This document shows positions 7,014 through 13,081 of a stretch of DNA of 13,081 nucleotides, piece by piece. The notes under the pieces are model-generated. The model was given only the letters and a program-made list of their open reading frames with translations. It ran no database searches and was not told the origin of the DNA. Each line of letters begins with the position of its first letter. Position 1 is the stretch's first letter. The position numbers were made by a program, and so were the translations under genes. The stretch is from JAPUDQ01 sp049289035 (lineage in GTDB: Bacteria > Patescibacteriota > Saccharimonadia > Saccharimonadales > Saccharimonadaceae): assembly GCA_049289035.1 (NCBI GenBank), contig JBAQIV010000058.1, positions 1-13,081 on the forward strand, read 5' to 3'.

Positions 7014-8065
7014 ACTTTACCTTTCTGGGCCAATCCGACCACGACAGCAAACTGTGTTGAGATTGGCTGCAATGCCGTTTGGTCACTGGCCGCCACACGC
7101 ACGCGCTGCCACGGTGTTGCGAGTTGCGCCGGCAGGCCGACTTTACCGCTCAAATATTCGCTCAGCATCGGGATCGATGACGAGTAGCCTGACAGCATCA
7201 TGCTGTCGATTGAAATACCCGTGTACTTGGTCTGAAAGAACTTGACTGATTTTATAAGCTCGGCCGAAAACTGGTCGAGCGTGCTATCGATGGCTCGAGC
7301 CACCTGGCCTTCTAATTTCGACGGATCGACGCCAAATTTCATAAGGAACTGTGCAGCTTGTTGTTCTTGTATGTTGAGGTTTTGTGCTACCGCTTTGGTA
7401 AATGAGCGAAAGCCCGTCGGAATTGAGCGGATAAGCCGAGGTGAATCGCCAAGTGTCATGACAAGATCGCTTGAAAAATCACCGATGTCCAGCAAAAGGT
7501 GTGCGTTGGCGACACCGACTGGCAAGAGCGAACGACACAGCGCCAATGGGTCAGGTTCAATCGCCAGTACATTGAACCCAAGTCCTTCGACAAGATCAAG
7601 GCGCTGCTCAGAGAAACTATTGGCCACACTGGCAATCAGAACTTCATTTTTCGTGGGGTCTTTGGGTGACTTGCCGACAACCGCCCAATCAATCTTAGCT
7701 TCGTCGATACTCATGGGTATAAATTGCTCTGCCTGGTACTTGATAGTACTTGCTAGCTCGGTCGCAGGCATCGCAGGTAGGTCGACCACTGTTGCAAACA
7801 TGCGGCTACTCGGTATGCCCAAGACGACATTGCGAGTGTGGACACCACTCTGGCCGACCGCTGTCGTGATGGTTTCGGCAAGTTTCCGCTGATCTTCAAC
7901 GGCGTCGCTAGTGGCTATCTTGATATCGAGCGGCACCGACGCGTATTTGACCAGCGTCCACATGTCGCCGCTCCGCGATAACTGAACCACTCGTACTGCT
8001 GTCGTACCGATATCAAGCGCAAAGAAGTCGCCCACCGAACTTATACCTTTCATCTTATGGATCAT
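7010..8065 (-). CDS. pilM: Actin-like pilus assembly protein PilM
   Basis: PilM is a cytoplasmic actin/FtsA-fold protein that binds the PilN N-terminus and passes signals between the motor ATPases and the alignment complex. The 351-aa protein shows the first phosphate loop DIGTTAVRVVQL (18-29), the second LLDIGDFSSDL (191-201), and an adenosine-site region MMLSGYSSSIP (289-299), where the usual LSGGG is LSGYS. The longest frame starts at 8065, but an extended -10 box overlaps that codon. A start at Met5 (8051-8053, MKGISS) is therefore attractive, because the predicted transcript would begin only a few bases before it. Neither start has a clear Shine-Dalgarno site. The gene heads the tightly packed run pilM to pilC. 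Confidence 0.94.
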   Translation of the reverse strand: MIHKMKGISSVGDFFALDIGTTAVRVVQLSRSGDMWTLVKYASVPLDIKIATSDAVEDQRKLAETITTAVGQSGVHTRNVVLGIPSSRMFATVVDLPAMPATELASTIKYQAEQFIPMSIDEAKIDWAVVGKSPKDPTKNEVLIASVANSFSEQRLDLVEGLGFNVLAIEPDPLALCRSLLPVGVANAHLLLDIGDFSSDLVMTLGDSPRLIRSIPTGFRSFTKAVAQNLNIQEQQAAQFLMKFGVDPSKLEGQVARAIDSTLDQFSAELIKSVKFFQTKYTGISIDSMMLSGYSSSIPMLSEYLSGKVGLPAQLATPWQRVRVAASDQTALQPISTQFAVVVGLAQKGKV

Positions 8066-8072
8066 TATATCA
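8064..8072 (-). promoter_or_regulatory. Extended -10 promoter for the pilM operon
   Basis: On the minus strand TGATATAAT combines a perfect -10 with the TGn extension, which can work without a -35; none is obvious. The box overlaps the first possible pilM ATG (8063-8065). The expected transcript start is about 3 nt upstream of the second ATG (8051-8053), which would make a nearly leaderless message. Confidence 0.55.
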
Positions 8073-8108
8073 TAAACTTTTTTGTTATGACCGTGTTTTT
8101 TGCTGATT

Positions 8109-10415
8109 TTAGTAGCGAGGTGGAAGCTCTTTTGAGAACTGTACTGTCATGTTGGGCGAACTCAGGCTACGTGCATAGGGTGTCAGAAAAGATTCTGGTC
8201 GCATCGAGTAGGCTTCGGCCGGCATGGTCGCGTCAGTACCTCCTTTGGTGCGGAGATTGTGAAGCTTCTTCGCGATAACGGCACCGTTGACGATCAGTCG
8301 CTCTTTGCACACGCCATTCGCAGAGATCTTGTCTTTGTTACCCGAGTTCGGGTTGTTTGTTGCTTCCACGCAGGTGTTTACGATGCCATTGGTGCCGCCA
8401 GCATAGTAAACGCCGTCTATCTGTGTGACATTTGCTTGTACGTAGATCTTGTCAGCGATAACGACAAGCGATGGCGCCTCGCTAAAAGTTTTATATCCAG
8501 AAACGTCGTAGCTAATGTTGCCAGCGATTGTCACTGTTCTACCCGGTGCATAGATGACGATATGCTGACCTTTTTTAACCGTGCTCGCATTTATGGTGAC
8601 ATCACCCGACACTTGATAGCTCACATCGCCGCTTGCACTCGGTATGCTACCGCTACTAAAGGTAGGGCTGGTCGCAGCTGGTACGCGCCCAGCGTAGAGC
8701 GCCACGTAGTCGTTGATACAGTGCGCACTGCTGTATGAACCGTACGATGGCGTATTGGCAAACGTCAGGTTAGCAATCGGCGCCAATATGCCCGCTGAGG
8801 CAACGTTCGTCACGTCTTTGGTTGCAATCAAGCCATACTCACCAAATGACCCAAAGGTGGGCGACATCTTACCGATAATCTTGCCGTCTCCCGTGCACGG
8901 TGAAGTGGTCGAACCACCAGCCGAGGCATCGCCGCCCGCTATGGCAATATAGGGTGACTTTGTGATAATCGTACAGCCCAGGAAGTCTCGGTTGTGCCAC
9001 GGGTACGAGCCAAGCATAGCAGTTTCGTCCCTTGAGCGGACAGAAAGTGCTCGGCACACCCTATCGCCTGCCTGACGCCCAACGGCTGAAACCGGTAGCG
9101 ACACAGATATCGGCGTGTTGCCTAGAGAAAATATCCGTGGTGCTGGAGCTGCGATATCATTACACGTCACCCCGACCGATGCCCCAGAGAGGTAATGAGG
9201 ACAATCGACGTCTTGATTGATCGCATCTATCGGCTTAGGAAACGTTGCGCCGAGTGGTATGACGATTTCTCGTATAATCAGGTTTGTCGTATTAGTAATA
9301 GTCGGACCGGCATTGTTCACTGCATACGAAAAGTTCGTAGTCGATCCAACTGGCATCGTCACTGGTGCGGTCACAACTGGCGTCAGCTCATAGTCATACA
9401 CGACCGTGACACAGGCCGGGGTACTCTGCCCCCCTGAAATGCTTGGGTTGCTCCCGCCAGGTTCGAATCCTATATACTGGCAAAACTTTTGCCCAGCCGT
9501 GGCAGTAGGAGGTATCGTAAAGGTATTGGTATTTATCTGTGACCATCCGACAGGCAACGATATGGAGGACGTCGTTGCTAATTTTTTACCATTGCTTACA
9601 ACAGCAGCATTATCTTGGTCATTTATTGTCCACCATACGCCATCGGCCACATCAGGGCCGCTATTGTTTAAGCGGTGAGAGAAATTCACACTAGCACCCG
9701 GAAACGCTGTGGGAGTGCTTACCGAAGACTCACCGGTAATTTTCCATGTCTTTGCGGGTGGTTCAGGCAGCGATGCATCCCCAATCATATTCGAACAAGT
9801 TCGCTGAATACGCGCGACAACAGCATCGGGGGTATAAAAGGCGACTGTCATAATCGTTTCAGCGCCCTTTTTATGATAGACGATATCTGTATTGTTCTTA
9901 AGCCGTGCACTGTTGGCGTAACCTGCTGGCATTGACACAGAGCTAAGAAAACTAATCCCGTAGCCATTACCAGCGTCTGTGGCGGCCCCATAGGCCAGCA
10001 CTAGCTCCTCCCATGAGCTAAAGTAGCTACGTGCAGTATTGATACCGGCACTCACACTACCGCCTGCACTTGGACCGTCAACCCCCATCATGGTCAATAT
10101 GACAAACGCTGCGCCCATTTGATCGACCGCCGAACCGCTATATAACTTGTCATAATAAAATGTCGTTAGCTCACTTGCCGTGTCTACGTAGTTAGGTATC
10201 CCTCCGGCGATGACATCGTCTAAGTATATACCCCCATTATAGCCGTCAACACCGGTAAAGTAGCCGTAACATTCATCCCTACCACCAAGAGAACGAGGGG
10301 GCGTCGATTCATCGCAATAGGTACTCCTTGCAGCACTCACCCCTGGTGCAATCATCACCGATAGCAACGAAGCACCAATGATCACAAGACCCACAAGACT
10401 TCTTAGTTTTCGCAT
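8109..10415 (-). CDS. Large secreted surface protein with Ig-like DUF11 repeats, pilus-linked
   Basis: I recognise the architecture but no named function. A Sec signal peptide (about 1-28, ending GVSA) leads a 768-aa extracellular protein. Residues 30-205 form an unrecognised N-terminal region with three cysteines. Two DUF11/CARDB-like beta-sandwich repeats follow (about 225-340 and 345-485), each with the NNSGP/NNAGP turn (250-254 and 367-371). The C-terminal module (about 495-768) contains FGSFGEYGLIATKDV, a repetitive beta-rich stretch (595-675) and LIVNGAVIAKKL...PAEAYSMRPESFL (707-744). I recall this ending from other Saccharibacteria surface proteins. There is no LPxTG motif, C-terminal membrane anchor, or pilin-type N-terminus, so the mode of attachment is unclear. 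The gene starts 2 nt after the 173-aa gene and lies 43 nt before pilM. A pilus-associated adhesin is inferred from position; an unrelated envelope protein is possible. Confidence 0.85.
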   Translation of the reverse strand: MRKLRSLVGLVIIGASLLSVMIAPGVSAARSTYCDESTPPRSLGGRDECYGYFTGVDGYNGGIYLDDVIAGGIPNYVDTASELTTFYYDKLYSGSAVDQMGAAFVILTMMGVDGPSAGGSVSAGINTARSYFSSWEELVLAYGAATDAGNGYGISFLSSVSMPAGYANSARLKNNTDIVYHKKGAETIMTVAFYTPDAVVARIQRTCSNMIGDASLPEPPAKTWKITGESSVSTPTAFPGASVNFSHRLNNSGPDVADGVWWTINDQDNAAVVSNGKKLATTSSISLPVGWSQINTNTFTIPPTATAGQKFCQYIGFEPGGSNPSISGGQSTPACVTVVYDYELTPVVTAPVTMPVGSTTNFSYAVNNAGPTITNTTNLIIREIVIPLGATFPKPIDAINQDVDCPHYLSGASVGVTCNDIAAPAPRIFSLGNTPISVSLPVSAVGRQAGDRVCRALSVRSRDETAMLGSYPWHNRDFLGCTIITKSPYIAIAGGDASAGGSTTSPCTGDGKIIGKMSPTFGSFGEYGLIATKDVTNVASAGILAPIANLTFANTPSYGSYSSAHCINDYVALYAGRVPAATSPTFSSGSIPSASGDVSYQVSGDVTINASTVKKGQHIVIYAPGRTVTIAGNISYDVSGYKTFSEAPSLVVIADKIYVQANVTQIDGVYYAGGTNGIVNTCVEATNNPNSGNKDKISANGVCKERLIVNGAVIAKKLHNLRTKGGTDATMPAEAYSMRPESFLTPYARSLSSPNMTVQFSKELPPRY

Positions 10416-10417
10416 AA

Positions 10418-10939
10418 TTATTGCCCGCCCTCCAGTGTCGTTATCGTACGTTCTACTCGTCGTATCTCCGCATCATAATTAGTTTCAGTGGTCGGCAGAC
10501 TTTTAAAATAATCAATTTGTTGCTTGAGGAGTGAGGTCGCCAGCGCCTTGTCGCCACGCGCCTCGGCAACAATCGCCCTGCCCTGCAAATCAGCCAACTT
10601 CTCTTGACTCGACAGTAGTTTTTGGGCGTTGTCATAATCTTTGTTTTGCATATAAGCGTCCACGAGGCTACTCTTTGCATCTATAAGCGCGCGTTGCTCT
10701 GGGCTATCGGGCGATTGATGGCCAGCGGCAGCGGCCTGTTTTTCTTCAAAAATCTTTTTGAGGTTGTCTATCTTAGCCTCAGTCGGTGTACGGCTCACGG
10801 TGTGCATCTGGTTTTTTTGGTACAGAAAAAGCCCACCGCCTATAGCGATGATGCCAACGATCACCCCTATGACAACCCCTCGCTTACTCAAGCGACGCCG
10901 CGACTGCGCAGTTTCCTTTGTGGAAATAATTTTGCCCAT
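10418..10939 (-). CDS. Membrane-anchored protein with TPR-like helical tail
   Basis: I do not recognise this 173-aa protein. A basic N-terminus rich in Lys/Arg (1-20) precedes one membrane span (about 21-40). A long helical region follows: 52-75 is charged and coil-prone, and 83-135 looks like one or two TPR-type helix pairs (LVDAYMQNKDYDNAQKLL, residues 92-109, then a second AEARGDKALATSLL pair). It is likely a bitopic protein with the helices outside the cytoplasm. The start has GAGGGGAG 5-6 nt upstream and a -10 box just beyond. The stop is 2 nt before the large surface protein gene, so the two almost certainly share a message, and this protein may help export or anchor its neighbour (inference). 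Confidence 0.82.
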   Translation of the reverse strand: MGKIISTKETAQSRRRLSKRGVVIGVIVGIIAIGGGLFLYQKNQMHTVSRTPTEAKIDNLKKIFEEKQAAAAGHQSPDSPEQRALIDAKSSLVDAYMQNKDYDNAQKLLSSQEKLADLQGRAIVAEARGDKALATSLLKQQIDYFKSLPTTETNYDAEIRRVERTITTLEGGQ

Positions 10940-10965
10940 TTTTTGCTCCCCTCGCTATTTTCATC

Positions 10966-10971
10966 ATTATA
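10966..10971 (-). promoter_or_regulatory. -10 box for the surface-protein pair and pilus locus
   Basis: A perfect TATAAT on the minus strand lies 26 nt upstream of the ATG at 10939. The -35 region 17 nt upstream (TAGCAA) is weak. It is the first candidate promoter of the minus-strand locus and is divergent from the ychF promoter. Confidence 0.5.
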
Positions 10972-10983
10972 CCTGCTTGTGGT

Positions 10984-11028
10984 TATAATTGCTACTATTT
11001 CCTGACTGGTTACGCCATCTGTTAAAAT
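10984..11028 (+). promoter_or_regulatory. Candidate ychF promoter(s)
   Basis: Two plus-strand -10 boxes are visible: TATAAT at 10984-10989 and TAAAAT at 11023-11028. The second lies 6 nt before the ychF ATG (11035), so transcription from it would begin at or next to the start codon. No Shine-Dalgarno sequence precedes that ATG, which fits a leaderless message. A partial -35-like CTGACT (11002-11007) is at short spacing. Confidence 0.42.
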
Positions 11029-11034
11029 AGTGGT

Positions 11035-12111
11035 ATGAGTCTGTCTATCGGTATCGTCGGCCTACCCAACGTCGGCAAATCGACACTTTTTAACGCGCTC
11101 ACCGACGCCGGTGCGCTGGCGGCCAATTATCCATTTGCTACCATCGAGCCCAATACCGGCATCGTGCCCGTCCCCGACGAGCGACTTGAGGTGCTACAGG
11201 CCATGTACTCGGCCGAAAAAGTCATACCGGCCACTGTCACTTTCGTCGATATCGCCGGACTCGTCGCTGGGGCTAGCCAGGGCGAAGGCCTCGGCAATCA
11301 GTTTCTCGCTAACATCCGCGAATGCGATGCTATCGTACATGTGGTGCGAGCCTTTCATGATGACGATATACTGCGACACGGTGATGCCGCCATCGACCCC
11401 GCTGCCGACATCGACATTATCAATACCGAGCTCATACTCGCCGATATCCAGACCATCGACAAACATATCCCAAAACTCTCCAAAGAAGCCAAAAGCGATC
11501 CTGCAAAGCGCGCCGAGATGGAGTATCTGCTCGAGATGAGACAAACCCTCAACACCGGAGCTATTCCAAAATCCAAAATCCAAAATCCAAAATCTACCCT
11601 GCAGCTTCTGTCGTCCAAGCCTACCATCTACGCTTTCAATGTCGATGAAACGGGACTCACAGATAGCAAATTGCAATCCCAGCTGAAATCGCTCGTTTCA
11701 CCCAGCGACTGCGTATTCGTCTGTGCCAAGCTCGAGGAAGAACTGCGTGGCCTCGACGAAGCTGATGCGGCTGAACTATTAGCAAGCTATGGCGTGCACG
11801 AGTCAGGCCTGGCACAACTTGCCCGTACCGCCTACCATACACTTGGCTTGCAAAGCTATCTGACCGCTGGCCCCAAAGAAGTCCGCGCTTGGACGATTCG
11901 TACTGGCGCTACCGCACCCGAAGCCGCTGGCGTCATTCATACCGATTTTGAAAAAGGTTTCATCGCAGCGCAAATCATCGACTACCGAGAGCTCGTGGCT
12001 TGTGGCTCAGAAGCAGCCGCACGTGCCGCGGGCAAAGTCCGCACTGTCGGGCGCGACTATCATATGCAACCTGGCGACGTAGTAGAATTTCGCTTCAATA
12101 AAACGAAGTAA
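11035..12111 (+). CDS. ychF: Ribosome-associated GTPase/ATPase YchF
   Basis: YchF (OLA1 in eukaryotes) is a conserved Obg-family P-loop nucleotide hydrolase that binds ribosomes and in most species prefers ATP. G1 is GLPNVGKST (9-17) and G3 is DIAGL (72-76). The G4 position is NVDE (202-205) instead of NKxD, the change that gives YchF its ATP preference. The C-terminal TGS domain (about 270-356) contains VRAWTIRTGATAPEAAGVIHTDFEKGFI. At 358 aa it is close to the family's usual 360-365. Residues 177-187 (IPKSKIQNPKS) are encoded by a four-copy 7-nt repeat in the linker before the LQLLSSKP strand, where relatives usually have a helical segment. The gene is divergent from the pilus locus and is a housekeeping gene, probably not part of it. 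Confidence 0.97.
   Translation: MSLSIGIVGLPNVGKSTLFNALTDAGALAANYPFATIEPNTGIVPVPDERLEVLQAMYSAEKVIPATVTFVDIAGLVAGASQGEGLGNQFLANIRECDAIVHVVRAFHDDDILRHGDAAIDPAADIDIINTELILADIQTIDKHIPKLSKEAKSDPAKRAEMEYLLEMRQTLNTGAIPKSKIQNPKSTLQLLSSKPTIYAFNVDETGLTDSKLQSQLKSLVSPSDCVFVCAKLEEELRGLDEADAAELLASYGVHESGLAQLARTAYHTLGLQSYLTAGPKEVRAWTIRTGATAPEAAGVIHTDFEKGFIAAQIIDYRELVACGSEAAARAAGKVRTVGRDYHMQPGDVVEFRFNKTK
11565..11594 (+). repeat. Heptanucleotide tandem repeat inside ychF
   Basis: Four perfect copies of TCCAAAA (11565-11571, 11572-11578, 11579-11585, 11586-11592) plus a partial TC lie in frame within ychF. Because 7 is not a multiple of 3, gain or loss of one unit would shift the reading frame; three units would add or remove seven residues. 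The peptide encoded is IPKSKIQNPKS. Confidence 0.95.
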
Positions 12112-12114
12112 ATA

Positions 12115-12164
12115 GAGAAACCTCTCCTACTCATCACCGAAGTGATTTTCGAAGAGGCGTTCTC
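12115..12164. terminator. Imperfect bidirectional hairpin between convergent genes
   Basis: Nested pairings GAGAA/TTCTC (12115-12119 with 12160-12164), CCTCT/AGAGG (12121-12125 with 12153-12157) and ATCAC/GTGAT (12133-12137 with 12142-12146, CGAA loop) lie 3 nt after the ychF stop and before the end of the convergent sortase gene. There is no clear T-run on either strand, so terminator function is only suggested by position and folding. Confidence 0.4.
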
Positions 12165-12190
12165 GACCTACAAAGTGACGTAGTACATGC

Positions 12191-12985
12191 CTATGAGGCG
12201 GCCGGGCGTGTCCCCGCGTACTGCCAGGCAATCACGATGTTACGTGACGACTTGACGGCCAGGTCCTCTGGCTGCAAGCAGGCGATGGTCAGCAGCCGTC
12301 CAGGCAGGGTTTCACCGTCCGCGCCCCACACCTGGGTACTGCGCATCAGGCTGTCAGGCCCATCCCCCTTTGCGGGAGTGTAGGTCTGCACGGCCCGGTA
12401 GACCAGTAGCTGGTCACCCGATGCGTCGGTCCGCAACCACAGCTCATCGCCGACTTGCACGCGAAATGTTTGCGTGCGCCAGTCGTAGAGCGCGTTGAAG
12501 ACCGCCTCGCCAGTGCGCCAGGTATGGCCCGCCAGCACAGAGAGGTCGCTGGTCGAACTACCTGGCAGCTGATATGGCTTATCAGCTGCCGTGTAGTAGC
12601 AGGCTTCCGCGAGGGTCGCCGGCTTGAGCGCACCATCCACCAGCGGGCACGACTGCGCGTGAATGCGCGCGCGGAGCCCGATAGACGGTATGACCAGCTC
12701 GGTCGGGCGGCCAGACGGCACGTGAACTGCCGGCGCTGGAACGATACTCGTCGATACCGTAGGGCTCGACGATGGTACAGGCGCAGCAGTGATCGCCGAT
12801 GCCGAAACACTTGGTAGCGGTACCGTGGTTGGTGCCGCGATGGCTGGTGTCGACACCGGCGATGACACCACTGGTGTCGCTGATGCCTCGTGGCTGGCGA
12901 CCGGCTGCAAGAGGCTGAGCACGCTCAGCACTGTTGCAGCGAGTACGCAAACCAACCACCACACTCGTGCTTGAGTGCGCGTCAT
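12191..12985 (-). CDS. Sortase-family cysteine transpeptidase
   Basis: Sortases cut a C-terminal sorting signal on surface proteins and attach them to the cell wall or to other proteins. The 264-aa protein has an N-terminal membrane anchor (about 8-30) and a low-complexity Ser/Pro/Ala/Thr/Val linker (about 31-92) that should span the wall. The sortase barrel covers about 95-260 and begins ELVIPSIGLRARI. All three active-site residues are visible: His154 in LAGHTW, Cys236 in LLTIACLQP and Arg248 in SSRNIVIAW. The pattern resembles the class E/F type of actinobacteria and relatives; the exact class is uncertain. The ATG has GAGGTGAG about 4 nt upstream. No protein in the window carries a sorting signal, so its substrates must be elsewhere. 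Two sampled 60-nt lines (12241-12300, 12601-12660) count 63-72% G+C, against 48% in one line of the surface protein gene (8521-8580). Confidence 0.92.
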   Translation of the reverse strand: MTRTQARVWWLVCVLAATVLSVLSLLQPVASHEASATPVVSSPVSTPAIAAPTTVPLPSVSASAITAAPVPSSSPTVSTSIVPAPAVHVPSGRPTELVIPSIGLRARIHAQSCPLVDGALKPATLAEACYYTAADKPYQLPGSSTSDLSVLAGHTWRTGEAVFNALYDWRTQTFRVQVGDELWLRTDASGDQLLVYRAVQTYTPAKGDGPDSLMRSTQVWGADGETLPGRLLTIACLQPEDLAVKSSRNIVIAWQYAGTRPAAS

Positions 12986-13022
12986 GCCCTCACCTCTTTC
13001 TATTAGGTCGAGTTGTGAATAG

Positions 13023-13038
13023 CTCGGCGGTGGCCGAG
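13023..13038 (-). promoter_or_regulatory. Hairpin in the sortase mRNA leader
   Basis: A perfect 6-bp GC-rich stem CTCGGC/GCCGAG with a 4-nt loop lies about 38 nt upstream of the sortase ATG, inside the predicted leader. It does not cover the ribosome site. It might stabilise the leader; function is unproven. Confidence 0.4.
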
Positions 13039-13066
13039 ATACGAGATCGTGGTGATCCTGCTTTAT

Positions 13067-13075
13067 ATTATACCA
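13067..13075 (-). promoter_or_regulatory. Extended -10 promoter of the sortase gene
   Basis: On the minus strand TGGTATAAT is a perfect -10 with the TGn extension. The predicted start near 13060 would give a leader of about 75 nt. Any -35 element would fall outside the window. Confidence 0.55.
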
Positions 13076-13081
13076 TATATG

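Noticed and set aside
7242..7892. 216-aa plus-strand open frame opposite pilM
   Set aside because: It is antisense to a well-supported gene, its translation is Ser/Arg-rich with no recognisable motif, and no ribosome site or promoter precedes it.
3597..8065. A type II secretion system instead of type IV pili
   Set aside because: PilM, the PilN hallmark peptide and PilT are pilus-specific, and no gsp secretin or several pseudopilins are present.
9455..9475. T-arm-like GTTCGAATCC suggesting a tRNA
   Set aside because: The flanking arm pairs at only 3 of 5 positions, no anticodon or acceptor stem is found, and the site is inside the surface protein gene.
11194..11676. 160-aa minus-strand open frame within ychF, containing an FWILDFGFWN peptide
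   Set aside because: That peptide is simply the reverse strand of the 7-nt repeat, and the frame lies wholly inside ychF with no own signals.
12191..12985. The pilin or the 768-aa surface protein as substrate of the nearby sortase
   Set aside because: Neither has an LPxTG-like motif followed by a hydrophobic span and basic tail at the C-terminus; LPPRY at the end of the surface protein is not a sorting signal.

Overview
The window looks like chromosome of a Candidatus Saccharibacteria (TM7) or closely related Patescibacteria/CPR organism. This is inferred from protein style, not from a marker gene. The pilin carries a QRDTQRRNDVSR segment, and the large surface protein ends in an AEAYSMRPESFL-type module; both resemble what I recall from Saccharibacteria. 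The pilus locus has no PilQ secretin, as expected for a cell without an outer membrane. TGA ends at least two reading frames inside tightly overlapping gene pairs (pilM/pilN and the PilO-like gene/78-aa gene). The standard code is therefore in use, which argues against Gracilibacteria/Absconditabacteria.

About 11 kb (1-10939) is a single minus-strand type IV pilus locus. In transcription order (right to left) it holds a 173-aa membrane-anchored protein with TPR-like helices, a 768-aa secreted surface protein, pilM, a pilN-like gene, a pilO-like gene, a 78-aa single-span membrane protein, pilB, pilT, pilC, a type IV pilin, and the first 141 codons of a prepilin peptidase that runs off the left edge. 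From pilM to pilC the genes overlap or lie at most 19 nt apart. Candidate -10 boxes precede the 173-aa gene, pilM (an extended -10 that overlaps the longest-frame start codon) and the pilin gene. The apparent layout is therefore three or more transcription units: surface proteins, assembly machine, and pilin plus peptidase.

The 269-nt gap between pilC and the pilin gene (1018-1286) is the most unusual non-coding stretch. It holds two tandem copies of the same two-hairpin architecture: a shared 13-nt box, a long hairpin, and a second hairpin abutting it with no spacer. The stem sequences differ between copies while the pairing is kept. The pilin promoter lies just downstream.

To the right, the plus-strand ychF GTPase gene (11035-12111) is divergent from the pilus locus. 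It contains an in-frame stretch of four copies of a 7-nt repeat. A convergent sortase gene (12191-12985, minus strand) follows. It looks richer in G+C than the pilus genes and has its own extended -10 promoter at the right edge.

Together the pilus genes encode an extendable and retractable pilus: PilB extends, PilT retracts, PilC is the platform, PilM/N/O align, and the prepilin peptidase matures the pilin. The secreted 768-aa protein is a candidate host-contact factor. No tRNA, rRNA, CRISPR array, insertion sequence or origin was seen.
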